From contig PBBA01000003.1 in assembly GCA_002716405.1 (NCBI GenBank), forward strand, positions 1-64,000: a stretch of 64,000 nt of DNA. Direction: 5' to 3'. A program made the position numbers and the translations under genes. Position 1 is the stretch's first letter; every line of letters starts with the position of its first letter. Shown here piece by piece: positions 1 through 7,568 of this stretch. The notes below the pieces were generated by a model, which was given only the letters and a program-made list of their open reading frames with translations, ran no database searches and was not told the origin of the DNA. The stretch comes from Chloroflexota bacterium (GTDB lineage: Bacteria > Chloroflexota > Dehalococcoidia > UBA2979).

Positions 1-1034
1 CTTCAGCATCTGGTATATCTGGATCAGCATCTGGATCAGCATCTGGATCAGCATCTGGATCAGCATCTGCTTCACATGCACACGACCACGCAGCAATCGG
101 TGGCTATAAACCAGCATCTGATGTTGTAAGCCACTCATTGGTAGTGGTAGATGTAGCAGAAATCAACGCACTACTCGGTGCAGATAAAATTGATTTTGCA
201 GCAGTAAAAGCGCTTTATGAAGATGGGAAAAATTCAGTTAAATCATCTGGAATTCGAACCATCGCAGGATTTGCACGTAGTGAACGTTCTGAGCGAATTT
301 GGGACGATTATACTGCGTACTACAACGACCCCACTTGGTTAGACACCTATGTAACCCATGCTATTGATGGCACTGGACCATTCGAAGGTGAAGCTGATGG
401 AGTTCGAAAGCAAGGTATTCAAAAAGGTATTCAAAACCAAATTATGATTGCTTGGGCACTTCATGAAGTTGTCGCTGCTGAAGAAAAGGTCGCTGCAGGA
501 AATATTGATGTAAATAAAGGTGCTCCGCATAACTGGGATGAATGGTGGGCTTTCTACCATGGAGACAACGATGCAGCACCTAAAGGCTCGCCTTTTGCAA
601 CGGCTGATAAAAGAGGTGGGAACTTTGGAACAGGTTCTGCTGTGAACGATGCTTTATTGAAAGCAACGAACGAAGGACTTGAAGCAAGTAAGAGTGGAGA
701 TGCATCAGCTTTAGCTGCTGCAGCTGACGAAATACTACGACAAGTAACCATCACTTACGTTCAGGCAACTATCCGGTACGGAAGTAAAATGCAAGCCGAT
801 CTTGAAGCTGGAGACGACGCAAAAGCTCGTATCCATCAAGCTGAAGGTTGGGCTTTCTTCCGTGTCATTGAGCCTCTCGTAGCTAAGGCAAATGCCTCAA
901 GTGCGAAAGATCTTAATGCTATCTACAACTTAGAAAATCAACCTTCTAAGTCAGCAGCTAAGGTACTTAGTGCCATAGAAGCTGCATATAGTGGTTTGAA
1001 CATCACTAAAGCAGAAGTAGGAACTTTACAATAA
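1..1034 (+). CDS. Fea1-like iron-assimilation (low-iron-inducible periplasmic) protein, 5' end off window
   Basis: The reading frame is open from base 3 to the stop at 1032-1034, so 343 residues are visible and the N-terminus, presumably with a lipoprotein or secretion signal, lies outside. The visible start is a Ser/Gly/Ala repeat linker followed by a His-rich HAHDH stretch. The body carries blocks I associate with the Fea1 family of algal and bacterial iron-assimilation proteins: GPFEGEADGVR, GAPHNWDEWWAFYHG (about nt 522-563), FATADKRGGNFGT and AEGWAFFRVIEP. Such proteins are extracytoplasmic and linked to iron uptake. An Fe3+ ABC importer lies 5-9 kb away, which fits but is not proof. A TTG at 138 could serve as a start, but the continuous upstream frame with protein-like composition argues the gene is simply truncated by the window edge. 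Confidence 0.72.
   Translation, partial: SASGISGSASGSASGSASGSASASHAHDHAAIGGYKPASDVVSHSLVVVDVAEINALLGADKIDFAAVKALYEDGKNSVKSSGIRTIAGFARSERSERIWDDYTAYYNDPTWLDTYVTHAIDGTGPFEGEADGVRKQGIQKGIQNQIMIAWALHEVVAAEEKVAAGNIDVNKGAPHNWDEWWAFYHGDNDAAPKGSPFATADKRGGNFGTGSAVNDALLKATNEGLEASKSGDASALAAAADEILRQVTITYVQATIRYGSKMQADLEAGDDAKARIHQAEGWAFFRVIEPLVAKANASSAKDLNAIYNLENQPSKSAAKVLSAIEAAYSGLNITKAEVGTLQ
21..68 (+). repeat. Four perfect 12-bp tandem repeats (GGATCAGCATCT)
   Basis: Units at 21-32, 33-44, 45-56 and 57-68 are identical, with a decayed related unit just upstream (3-20). In the frame of the Fea1-like gene each encodes Gly-Ser-Ala-Ser, so copy changes preserve the frame and only lengthen a flexible linker. 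More copies may lie off the window edge. Confidence 0.93.
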
Positions 1035-1048
1035 TAAAGTTTCATTAG

Positions 1049-1078
1049 TTCTAGGGGGACGATATCGTCCCCCTAGAA
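1049..1078. terminator. 30-base perfect palindrome after the Fea1-like gene
   Basis: Arm TTCTAGGGGGACGAT (1049-1063) is followed directly by its exact reverse complement ATCGTCCCCCTAGAA (1064-1078). As RNA it forms a very stable GC-rich stem with a minimal loop, starting 14 bases after the stop codon. There is no clear T-run on either side, so it could be an imperfect intrinsic terminator, an RNA-stabilising 3' hairpin, or a dimeric protein site. A terminator is the likeliest reading from position. Confidence 0.6.
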
Positions 1079-1097
1079 TCACATAAATGGGAACAAC

Positions 1098-1883
1098 ATG
1101 ACAAAAGTAACGATCGCAGGATATGGTTCAGTAGGTCATTATGTGGCAAAAATATTTGATAAATACAGCCCTGTTATATATGACCCTCCACTTGGTTATA
1201 ACGAACCGAACGATTTAATTGATACTGATTTTGTAATTATATGTGTCCCTACAGCACGTCTTATTTCAGGTGCATGTGATACATCCATTGTTGAAGAAGT
1301 TGTCAGACTTGCAGATCCTAATGAAGCAATTATTTGCCACAGTACAATTAGTGTAGGAACAACTGATAGACTAATTAAAGAAACAAAGAAACCTTTGGTT
1401 TTCGTGCCAGAGTATGCTGGGGAGTCAGAAGCACATCCTCTGAGAAATCCAGATAACAGAGAATTCTTAATATACGGAGGCTATGAACCAGCTGTTTCAA
1501 AAGTACAGTCACTCTACGAAAACGTATATACCAATAACAACATCCAGCACTTCCTTACAGAACCAAAAACTGCAGAAATTGTGAAATACATGGAGAATGC
1601 TTTTTTGGCAACAAAGGTCGCCTTCTGTAATGAATTCTATGATCTCTGCGTAGCAACTGATGTTGATTATGAAGAAGTAAAATCACTCTGGCTTCAAGAT
1701 AACCGTATCAATCAAAGTCATACTATCGTTACAAAAGAACGTGGATTTGGCGGACAATGTTTACCGAAAGATTTAGCGGCAGTTTGTAATACTGGACGTA
1801 ATATTGGCTCACCTATGCACATACTCGAAGCAGTAGAAGAGGCAAACAATAATCATCGGCAAAAAGCACAAGGTGAATTATAG
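1098..1883 (+). CDS. UDP-glucose/GDP-mannose 6-dehydrogenase-like protein, short form
   Basis: This resembles the family that oxidises nucleotide-sugar C6 to the uronic acid using NAD+. A Rossmann motif GYGSVG lies at residues 8-13, the central-helix block EIVKYMENAFLATK at 160-173, and the catalytic-Cys loop GFGGQCLPKD at 216-225 with Cys221. At 261 aa it stops soon after the catalytic loop and lacks the C-terminal nucleotide-sugar-binding domain that brings ordinary members to 400-450 aa. There is no frameshift: the stop is followed at once by the ATG of the next gene. It may be a distinct short subfamily with another substrate, or an ancient truncation. A GGGAAC stretch precedes the ATG. 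Confidence 0.75.
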   Translation: MTKVTIAGYGSVGHYVAKIFDKYSPVIYDPPLGYNEPNDLIDTDFVIICVPTARLISGACDTSIVEEVVRLADPNEAIICHSTISVGTTDRLIKETKKPLVFVPEYAGESEAHPLRNPDNREFLIYGGYEPAVSKVQSLYENVYTNNNIQHFLTEPKTAEIVKYMENAFLATKVAFCNEFYDLCVATDVDYEEVKSLWLQDNRINQSHTIVTKERGFGGQCLPKDLAAVCNTGRNIGSPMHILEAVEEANNNHRQKAQGEL

Positions 1884-2363
1884 ATGAATCATCTAAAATT
1901 ACGAATTCGAAGTTTGCGCCCTGAATTATGTGCATGCAACCAACATGCCTGGGTCACCTTACACCCTGTAGATCACGATAAGCATGTTCGGTTAATTATA
2001 CGAAAAGAGTTAATAAGCTTTTTAGACTTTAAAGATGAGAAAATCTTAAACCACACAGCTTATCTTTTATCGGGCTTTTTAGAGCTCTATCATGCAATCG
2101 GTTGTGAACCTGTAGCAATGCTCATTCATAATAAAGGTGTAAAAGCTGAAGTTAGATTACGCTTTTCAAATGGACACACACAAACAGATATAGCATGTGA
2201 CACACTCATGGCATTATTAGTTGCACATGAATGCCAGTTACCAATTTTACTATCCCAAACAACTTCTTCTCTCAGCAAACTGAGAGAAGAAGTTGTTACC
2301 TCAATACCTGATATCTTCCATGACACATTAATAGAACTTAAATTAATGTCGGATACTAGGTAA
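1884..2363 (+). CDS. DUF151/bifunctional-nuclease-like protein
   Basis: The start codon directly abuts the upstream stop, so it is probably co-transcribed with the dehydrogenase-like gene. Residues about 78-122 (VAMLIHNKGVKAEVRL, then TDIACDTLMALLVAHECQLPIL) follow the pattern of the DUF151/BFN fold, in which a beta hairpin is followed by a D-x-RPSDAIxLAL helix and a PI strand. The family's RPSD core is not conserved (ACDT here), so nuclease activity cannot be assumed. The 3' end carries a perfect 18-bp inverted repeat (2258-2297) that encodes part of the predicted C-terminus (about TTSSLSKLREEVV). The assignment is from pattern only and moderately uncertain. Confidence 0.5.
   Translation: MNHLKLRIRSLRPELCACNQHAWVTLHPVDHDKHVRLIIRKELISFLDFKDEKILNHTAYLLSGFLELYHAIGCEPVAMLIHNKGVKAEVRLRFSNGHTQTDIACDTLMALLVAHECQLPILLSQTTSSLSKLREEVVTSIPDIFHDTLIELKLMSDTR
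2258..2297. repeat. Perfect 18-bp inverted repeat with 4-base loop
   Basis: The left arm AACAACTTCTTCTCTCAG (2258-2275), loop CAAA (2276-2279) and exact right-arm complement (2280-2297) lie inside the 3' end of the DUF151-like gene. The gene on the other strand ends at 2375, so for its transcript the hairpin would lie about 80 bases past the stop. No T-run follows on either strand. Confidence 0.95.
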
Positions 2364-2374
2364 AATCCTTGAAG

Positions 2375-3784
2375 CTAGTTAAGAATAGTTTTCGATCTGA
2401 ACGTTATTAGAATCACTAAAGTTCCTAGTACGATCCAAATCAATGTTAAAAACCATGTCATTGCATTCCAAGATGTATATAAAGGAAACAAATTGTTAGT
2501 GAATTGAATAACAGGTGAACTCATTTCAAAAGGGTCAACTGCAATTACAATTTCACGACGATGTCCTGCTATAGCAAGCGCTACAGTAATCAATACTGAA
2601 TAGGTACCACTAATGATCAAAGGTAATCTAAATCGAGAATAGAAATTAATGACAAAAAAACTTAATGGAATCGTCAATAATGGAAATATTGTCATCAATG
2701 TCCTTCCAGAGAACCACCAACCCATCATGGTTATAGCCACAAAAGTAGCCATCAATATTTGCATTATAATTAAACTAAAAACAAGGCGATGCAGAGCATT
2801 CCCACGTATCGTAAGAGCTAATCCAGGAATTACAAAGAGAAGAATCGGAGCCCACCTTGCAATCCCAAAATGTCTGTCAATAAATAACCCCCACAACCTA
2901 TAGAATCTATCGAAAAAATTGACATGTCGTTCCACGATTGAGACGGTAGAATCACCAGCATAAACGAGATTTACATAGTACGGAGTCAAGGAATCATATG
3001 CAGCAAGATGAAAGAGAATATATGCAAAGGCAAACAATAATCCAACCACTATAAGTAATATTCGCGCAATTGAAGTAGATTTCCATAGAGTGTACAAACC
3101 AACAAGTGCTGCTAAGGGAACATATTTTACAGCAAGCCAAGGCAGTGTAGATATACAAATCAATATTGTTAAAGAACGTATGACATGTACCCGATCACTT
3201 TTCACAAGAAGAAGTAATGACAATACAAGAAAAAATGCAGCAGGTATTTCAGGATATATTTCAGAAGAGTAGATAAATGCTGAAGCACTGAGAGCAATAA
3301 TTATCGTTACCAACCAAACAAATAGCGGTTTCAACGGCATCAATTTCAATGTCAGAAGGTAAGATAAAACCCAAGTAGAAGCTGATAATAAAACCATTTG
3401 AATTTGCGTCCCGATAAGACCGCCCATAAGAAAACCAGGAATTAATAATATAGTTAGACCAATATTATGTGGGCTGACAAGTCTTCCATCTTCCAGAGGA
3501 ACAGATTGTGTCCAAAGTCCATCAGGATGATCAAAAAAAGAACGATAAGAGTGGTCTTGATATTGAGCCCGCAAATCAATATTACTGTCTTGAATAAGAC
3601 TTTGCGTTGTAATCAAATAAAACGGTTCATCAGCTGTAATTGATGCCCCTCGTGTTGCTCTAATATCAATAGAAAAAAAATATACTAAAATTAAAACTAC
3701 AAACAGTGCTAAAGAACCCAATATCTCTGGACGTTTTAAGATTTGGATATTTAGAGCCAAAAAAATTCTCCAATACAAATACAT
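2375..3784 (-). CDS. Polytopic membrane protein, GT-C glycosyltransferase-like
   Basis: This 469-aa protein has roughly ten to twelve hydrophobic segments from residue about 22 to the C-terminus. The first extracytoplasmic loop contains TADEPFYLITTQSL with Asp52-Glu53, the acidic pair typical of GT-C transferases that use polyprenyl-phosphate sugars (PMT/ArnT-like folds). Later loops have no motif I can name. It would act in the cytoplasmic membrane, moving sugars onto lipids, proteins or wall polymers. It ends only 11 bases from the oppositely oriented DUF151-like gene and lies 10 bases downstream of the nitroreductase gene, so it is probably the last gene of that transcript. Membrane topology is clear; the enzyme class is inferred. 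Confidence 0.6.
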   Translation of the reverse strand: MYLYWRIFLALNIQILKRPEILGSLALFVVLILVYFFSIDIRATRGASITADEPFYLITTQSLIQDSNIDLRAQYQDHSYRSFFDHPDGLWTQSVPLEDGRLVSPHNIGLTILLIPGFLMGGLIGTQIQMVLLSASTWVLSYLLTLKLMPLKPLFVWLVTIIIALSASAFIYSSEIYPEIPAAFFLVLSLLLLVKSDRVHVIRSLTILICISTLPWLAVKYVPLAALVGLYTLWKSTSIARILLIVVGLLFAFAYILFHLAAYDSLTPYYVNLVYAGDSTVSIVERHVNFFDRFYRLWGLFIDRHFGIARWAPILLFVIPGLALTIRGNALHRLVFSLIIMQILMATFVAITMMGWWFSGRTLMTIFPLLTIPLSFFVINFYSRFRLPLIISGTYSVLITVALAIAGHRREIVIAVDPFEMSSPVIQFTNNLFPLYTSWNAMTWFLTLIWIVLGTLVILITFRSKTILN

Positions 3785-3794
3785 CTAAGTATCA

Positions 3795-4367
3795 TTATGT
3801 AAAGTTGTACCAATTTACTATTGGCTGACGGCGTTGAGGTTCAGTATTCAGATCTTTTTTTCCATATCCCATATAAATGTAGCCTACAATGCGTTCATTT
3901 TTCCCCAATCCCAAAAAATTAAATACTCCTTTTTCATAAACTAATTTTCCCGTACTCCATTTCGTATTTAATTCTTCTGCATATGCAGCAAGAAGTAAAT
4001 TTTGAATAGCACAGGCACAGGCAGCATAATCCTCAAGAATCCGATCAGAGTCATCACTATCGTGTGAAAACTGGGTCACTATTATCATCAAAGGAGAACG
4101 GTAAAATTTCCTCTCAATAACAGCGATTTCCTTAGTAATATCTTCCTGAGCATACCCCTTAACGCGGTAATCATCTTGAATGGCACGCAATAATTGCTCA
4201 CGTGCTTTTCCTGCAATTACATGAAATCTCCAAGGCTCAGTACGTCGATGGTTAGGAGCCCAAGTTGCGGCTTCAATTATTTTCGAAATCAAATCTTTGG
4301 ACGGTATTTTTTCAACATCCCACTCTGTTGCAGTTCTACGATACTTTAGTGCGCTTAGTACATCCAT
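3795..4367 (-). CDS. Nitroreductase-family FMN oxidoreductase
   Basis: A 190-aa single-domain flavoprotein. The N-terminal YRRTATEWDVEKIP block (residues about 9-22) and TWAPNHRRTEPWRFHVIAG (about 35-53) match the FMN-phosphate-binding Arg-Arg and the WAPN/EPWRF motifs of YdjA-like nitroreductases. The C-terminal IVGYIYMGYG strand is also characteristic. Members reduce nitro groups, enones or other acceptors with NAD(P)H, and the substrate cannot be read from sequence. It lies between the GT-C-like gene (10 bases) and the VOC gene (27 bases), all leftward. Confidence 0.85.
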   Translation of the reverse strand: MDVLSALKYRRTATEWDVEKIPSKDLISKIIEAATWAPNHRRTEPWRFHVIAGKAREQLLRAIQDDYRVKGYAQEDITKEIAVIERKFYRSPLMIIVTQFSHDSDDSDRILEDYAACACAIQNLLLAAYAEELNTKWSTGKLVYEKGVFNFLGLGKNERIVGYIYMGYGKKDLNTEPQRRQPIVNWYNFT

Positions 4368-4394
4368 CTAAGATCCTTAATCTAAATAATCAGG

Positions 4395-4829
4395 TTAACC
4401 TTCACGTAAAGGAACAATTTCTGTAAGAACGCCACCTACACTACTTGGGTGAAAAAATGCAGCTGTAGGACGACCATCGGCAGTAGCCGATAATTCAATT
4501 TGCCTCATACCTTGTGCACGTAATCGTTCAACTTCTTCGTTTACATCCCTTGCCGCAAAGCAAATATGATGTAAGCCTGGTCCATTTTTTGCCAAATATT
4601 TTGCAGTCCCGCTAGTAGCATCTTCAGCAGGAATAAGAACTTCTATCTGTGTCTCACCTTTTGCGATTTGGAAAAAATAATTAAATGTTTGTTCTGGTGC
4701 AAAAAAACTACCATCGGGCCAATTGGATTTTTTCTCATCAATATCCAATCCTAATTGGTCTCCCAAAATAGTTTTTGCTTCATCAATTGTGTAAGCTACA
4801 AGCCCCACATGATCTAATCTTACAAACAT
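4395..4829 (-). CDS. Methylmalonyl-CoA epimerase-like VOC protein
   Basis: A 144-aa vicinal-oxygen-chelate protein. The ATG at 4829 is chosen because GGAGG lies five bases upstream; a longer frame reaches 4865 but would overlap the permease stop and has no such site. It reads FVRLDHVGL (His7), FNYFFQIAKG (Gln), GPGLHHICF (His) and GGVLTEIVP (Glu), which fits the His-Gln-His-Glu metal set of methylmalonyl-CoA epimerase, and the length is normal for that enzyme. That enzyme interconverts (R)- and (S)-methylmalonyl-CoA in propionate metabolism. No mutase or propionyl-CoA carboxylase is nearby, so another VOC function remains possible. Confidence 0.7.
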   Translation of the reverse strand: MFVRLDHVGLVAYTIDEAKTILGDQLGLDIDEKKSNWPDGSFFAPEQTFNYFFQIAKGETQIEVLIPAEDATSGTAKYLAKNGPGLHHICFAARDVNEEVERLRAQGMRQIELSATADGRPTAAFFHPSSVGGVLTEIVPLREG

Positions 4830-4861
4830 TGCACCCTCCAATTTATATAATCTACTTCTAT

Positions 4862-6514
4862 TCAACGTAAATGAGTTGAATTACGAATAACAACTAACCA
4901 AGTCAACACTGCTGACAAAATAACTAATAACAATGATGCCACTCCTGCATCAGCCAAAAATCCAGCTTCATTAAGAGCCCAAATATGAGTGGCAAGTGTC
5001 TTAAATCCTATTGGTGAGGCAAGTAATGTAGCAGGAAGTTCTTTCATAGTTGAGAGCATCACCAAACCTCCACCTGCTGCCAAAGCAGGTAACATTTGAG
5101 GAAGTTCAATTTTTATCAATAATAGCAATCGACCGGTACCAAGAGTACGTGCTACCTCACTGAGACGATTGTCAAGATTTAAAACTCCAACTTGAGCTGT
5201 TCGATATGCCTGTGCACCAAAATGGATAATATATGCAAGTAGTAATATCGGTAATGTTTGATAGAGAAAATAGAACCCTGTGACATTGATAGATAGAAAA
5301 ACTATTGATAATGCAACCACTAAACCAGGTAAAGCGAAACCTGACACGATTATCGCATTAATGGGAGTAATTAAAACACTGCGAAAACGTGTCACAAGAA
5401 AAGCAATAGGTAGTACTAAAAGTACAGTGGCTAAAGCTGCAGAAACGCTCATACCTACAGTATTAACTGTAGGTAAAGCAAGTGTCATCAAATCTGAAGT
5501 AGTTGCGAACCCGGCAGTTTGATTAACGAACCCTCTATATGCCCACCAAAAAAGAATAATGATTGGTGAGAATAATCCCGCACCAAGTGTAATTAATAGC
5601 GTAAGCAATGCAATTGGCTGCCAACGTCCTAATTTAAGCTTAATAGGACGAATTGCAGGGTTATCATTTACTAAATTTAATTCCTTGCTAAAGAATCTTT
5701 CACCTAAAACAATTAACAATGCCACAATCCCTAGAACCAAACCTAAGGCCAAAGACAATTCAGTATCAGCTAAGCGGGTATTGAATATTCGAGTGGTCAG
5801 TGTAGAATATCCCATCAGTTGAACAACGCCAAAATCGCTCACAACATACAAAAAAATTAATAGCGTACCTGCACGTATAGTAGGAAAAATTTGAGGTAAG
5901 GTTACACGTTTAAATGTGGCCAATGAATTATAGCCCAACAAGCGAGATGCTTCTTCAGTTGAAGATGGTAATGTAGAAAAACGAGCAGCTACTGGTAAAT
6001 ACACATAAGGAAACGTTATAAAAGTTAATACTAAAAAAGAACCAATATAGCCATCAAGTCTATGAAATTGCTCAATACCAAGTGGTAAAAATATAAACTC
6101 AAAAAAACCACCTGGCGAGTAAGCAGAAATTAGAGTGGTACCAACGACAAACGAGGGAAAAACCAAAGGTAATGGACACACAATTCTCCAAAATGAACCC
6201 CAATACACATCGGTACGAATGGTAATCCATGCCAACACTACCCCAATGAAAGAGGCTACAATCGAAACAGTGCACGCTAAATAGAGAGTTTTCATTAAAG
6301 GGTAGAAAGTTAATTTGGAAAAGAAAATATTCGCCAGATCATTAATATTGACTATATTACGCACTGCCAAATAAAAAAATGGAACGGCAAACAACAGGGC
6401 AACAACAATAGACACTAGAAGTAAAAGAACAGGTGTTTTTTCTTTTACCTCTAGTGCACTAAATGAATTCTTCTCTTCACTATCAGATCGACTAAATATC
6501 GAATCCTGCCTCAC
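4862..6514 (-). CDS. fbpB: Fe3+ ABC transporter permease, fused double-domain (FbpB-like)
   Basis: A 550-aa membrane protein with about twelve segments and two copies of the permease EAA loop: EEASRLLGYNSLATFKRVTLPQ (about 187-208) and SEVARTLGTGRLLLLIKIELP (about 455-475). This duplicated layout is standard for iron(III) permeases of the FbpB/SfuB/AfuB type. The start is GTG at 6514 with GGAG seven bases upstream, inside the 3' end of the substrate-binding-protein gene (23-base overlap), which points to translational coupling. It would carry Fe3+ through the cytoplasmic membrane, driven by the ATPase encoded at 7569. Thiamine or phosphonate permeases share the fold, but the binding protein favours iron. 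Confidence 0.85.
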   Translation of the reverse strand: MRQDSIFSRSDSEEKNSFSALEVKEKTPVLLLLVSIVVALLFAVPFFYLAVRNIVNINDLANIFFSKLTFYPLMKTLYLACTVSIVASFIGVVLAWITIRTDVYWGSFWRIVCPLPLVFPSFVVGTTLISAYSPGGFFEFIFLPLGIEQFHRLDGYIGSFLVLTFITFPYVYLPVAARFSTLPSSTEEASRLLGYNSLATFKRVTLPQIFPTIRAGTLLIFLYVVSDFGVVQLMGYSTLTTRIFNTRLADTELSLALGLVLGIVALLIVLGERFFSKELNLVNDNPAIRPIKLKLGRWQPIALLTLLITLGAGLFSPIIILFWWAYRGFVNQTAGFATTSDLMTLALPTVNTVGMSVSAALATVLLVLPIAFLVTRFRSVLITPINAIIVSGFALPGLVVALSIVFLSINVTGFYFLYQTLPILLLAYIIHFGAQAYRTAQVGVLNLDNRLSEVARTLGTGRLLLLIKIELPQMLPALAAGGGLVMLSTMKELPATLLASPIGFKTLATHIWALNEAGFLADAGVASLLLVILSAVLTWLVVIRNSTHLR

Positions 6515-7481
6515 GAATCAACTCCAGAGTACGTTCTAATCCACTTCCCAATATATTAAAATCACCGAAATCAATTGTAGGTGGTTTAGAAAGATCATGC
6601 TTCGATTCTATGCCTGCTAGTACAGGATATTCGTATGTACGATCAGTAAAATACTGCTGAGCTGCTGTGTCTAACAAAAAGCGAATGAGTTTTTCAGCAT
6701 TTTTTTCATTTCCACTAGGAATTATACCCGCAACAGTTGCAATAGTTACAGAACCAGAATCACCATCAACAAATCGATGATTCTCACTAGGGGTATCTGG
6801 ATTTTCCACTTTTAGGCGAGCATTATAATAGTGATTCACGAGACCACCATCTACTTCACCACGTGCAGTGGCTTGAACTATTGAATTGTTATTTGCATAA
6901 ACCTTAACGTCATTTGCAACCATTTGTTCCAACCAGTCCAGTGCAATATCGTCACCATGTTGTAGTCGGAATAAAGTGAAAAAATCTTGGAATGATCCAT
7001 TTCTTGGAGCAATTGCCAATCTGCCTTTCCATTTATCTTCTGTAAGTTCAAAGATACTCTCTGGTAATTCAGATTCCGTAACATTTTCTCGATTATAAAC
7101 TAACACACGTTGACGACCGCTTACTGCGACCCAATTACCTGCATCACTCCCTGGGCTAATTTCTAGCACATCTTCTGGAAGATCACTGAGTAAACCGCGT
7201 TCTGCCAAATACGCTACTGGACCAGGGCTCTTTGATATATAGACATCAGCAGGAGATTTTTCTCCTTCTTCTTCAATTAGTAACGCCAAGTCTACAGAAC
7301 CACCATAGCGTACTTGCACATCTATTCCTGTGCTCTCAGCAAAAGCATCAAGAATTGGATTTATCAAATACTGACTTCGCCCGGAATAAATTACAAGACT
7401 TTCCTCATCTGTATTATCACAGGCGATAAAAAGAGTGGAAAGAATAACTATTCCAAGAAAAGAGCATATATATTTTTTCAT
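6492..7481 (-). CDS. fbpA: Fe3+ ABC transporter substrate-binding lipoprotein (FbpA-like)
   Basis: The N-terminus is a lipoprotein signal peptide with lipobox LFIAC and acylated Cys21. The mature part starts LVIYSGRSQYLINPILDAF and contains YGGSVDLALLIEEEG and PADVYISKSPGP, typical of class-II iron-binding proteins. The VNHYYNARL segment supplies the adjacent Tyr218-Tyr219 pair that coordinates Fe3+ in FbpA/FutA. At 329 aa the length is normal. It is the middle gene of a leftward importer cluster: the ATPase gene lies 87 bases upstream and the permease gene overlaps its 3' end. Confidence 0.88.
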   Translation of the reverse strand: MKKYICSFLGIVILSTLFIACDNTDEESLVIYSGRSQYLINPILDAFAESTGIDVQVRYGGSVDLALLIEEEGEKSPADVYISKSPGPVAYLAERGLLSDLPEDVLEISPGSDAGNWVAVSGRQRVLVYNRENVTESELPESIFELTEDKWKGRLAIAPRNGSFQDFFTLFRLQHGDDIALDWLEQMVANDVKVYANNNSIVQATARGEVDGGLVNHYYNARLKVENPDTPSENHRFVDGDSGSVTIATVAGIIPSGNEKNAEKLIRFLLDTAAQQYFTDRTYEYPVLAGIESKHDLSKPPTIDFGDFNILGSGLERTLELIREAGFDI

Positions 7482-7568
7482 ATCAGGTTGACCTTTCTTT
7501 AAGAATTAGTATAGATACCATCTAAATCAAACCCAAAACACCTCTATATAATTCTTAAAATTCATTTT

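Noticed and set aside
21-68. CRISPR-like repeats
   Set aside because: Units are contiguous 12-mers with no spacers and lie in a coding frame.
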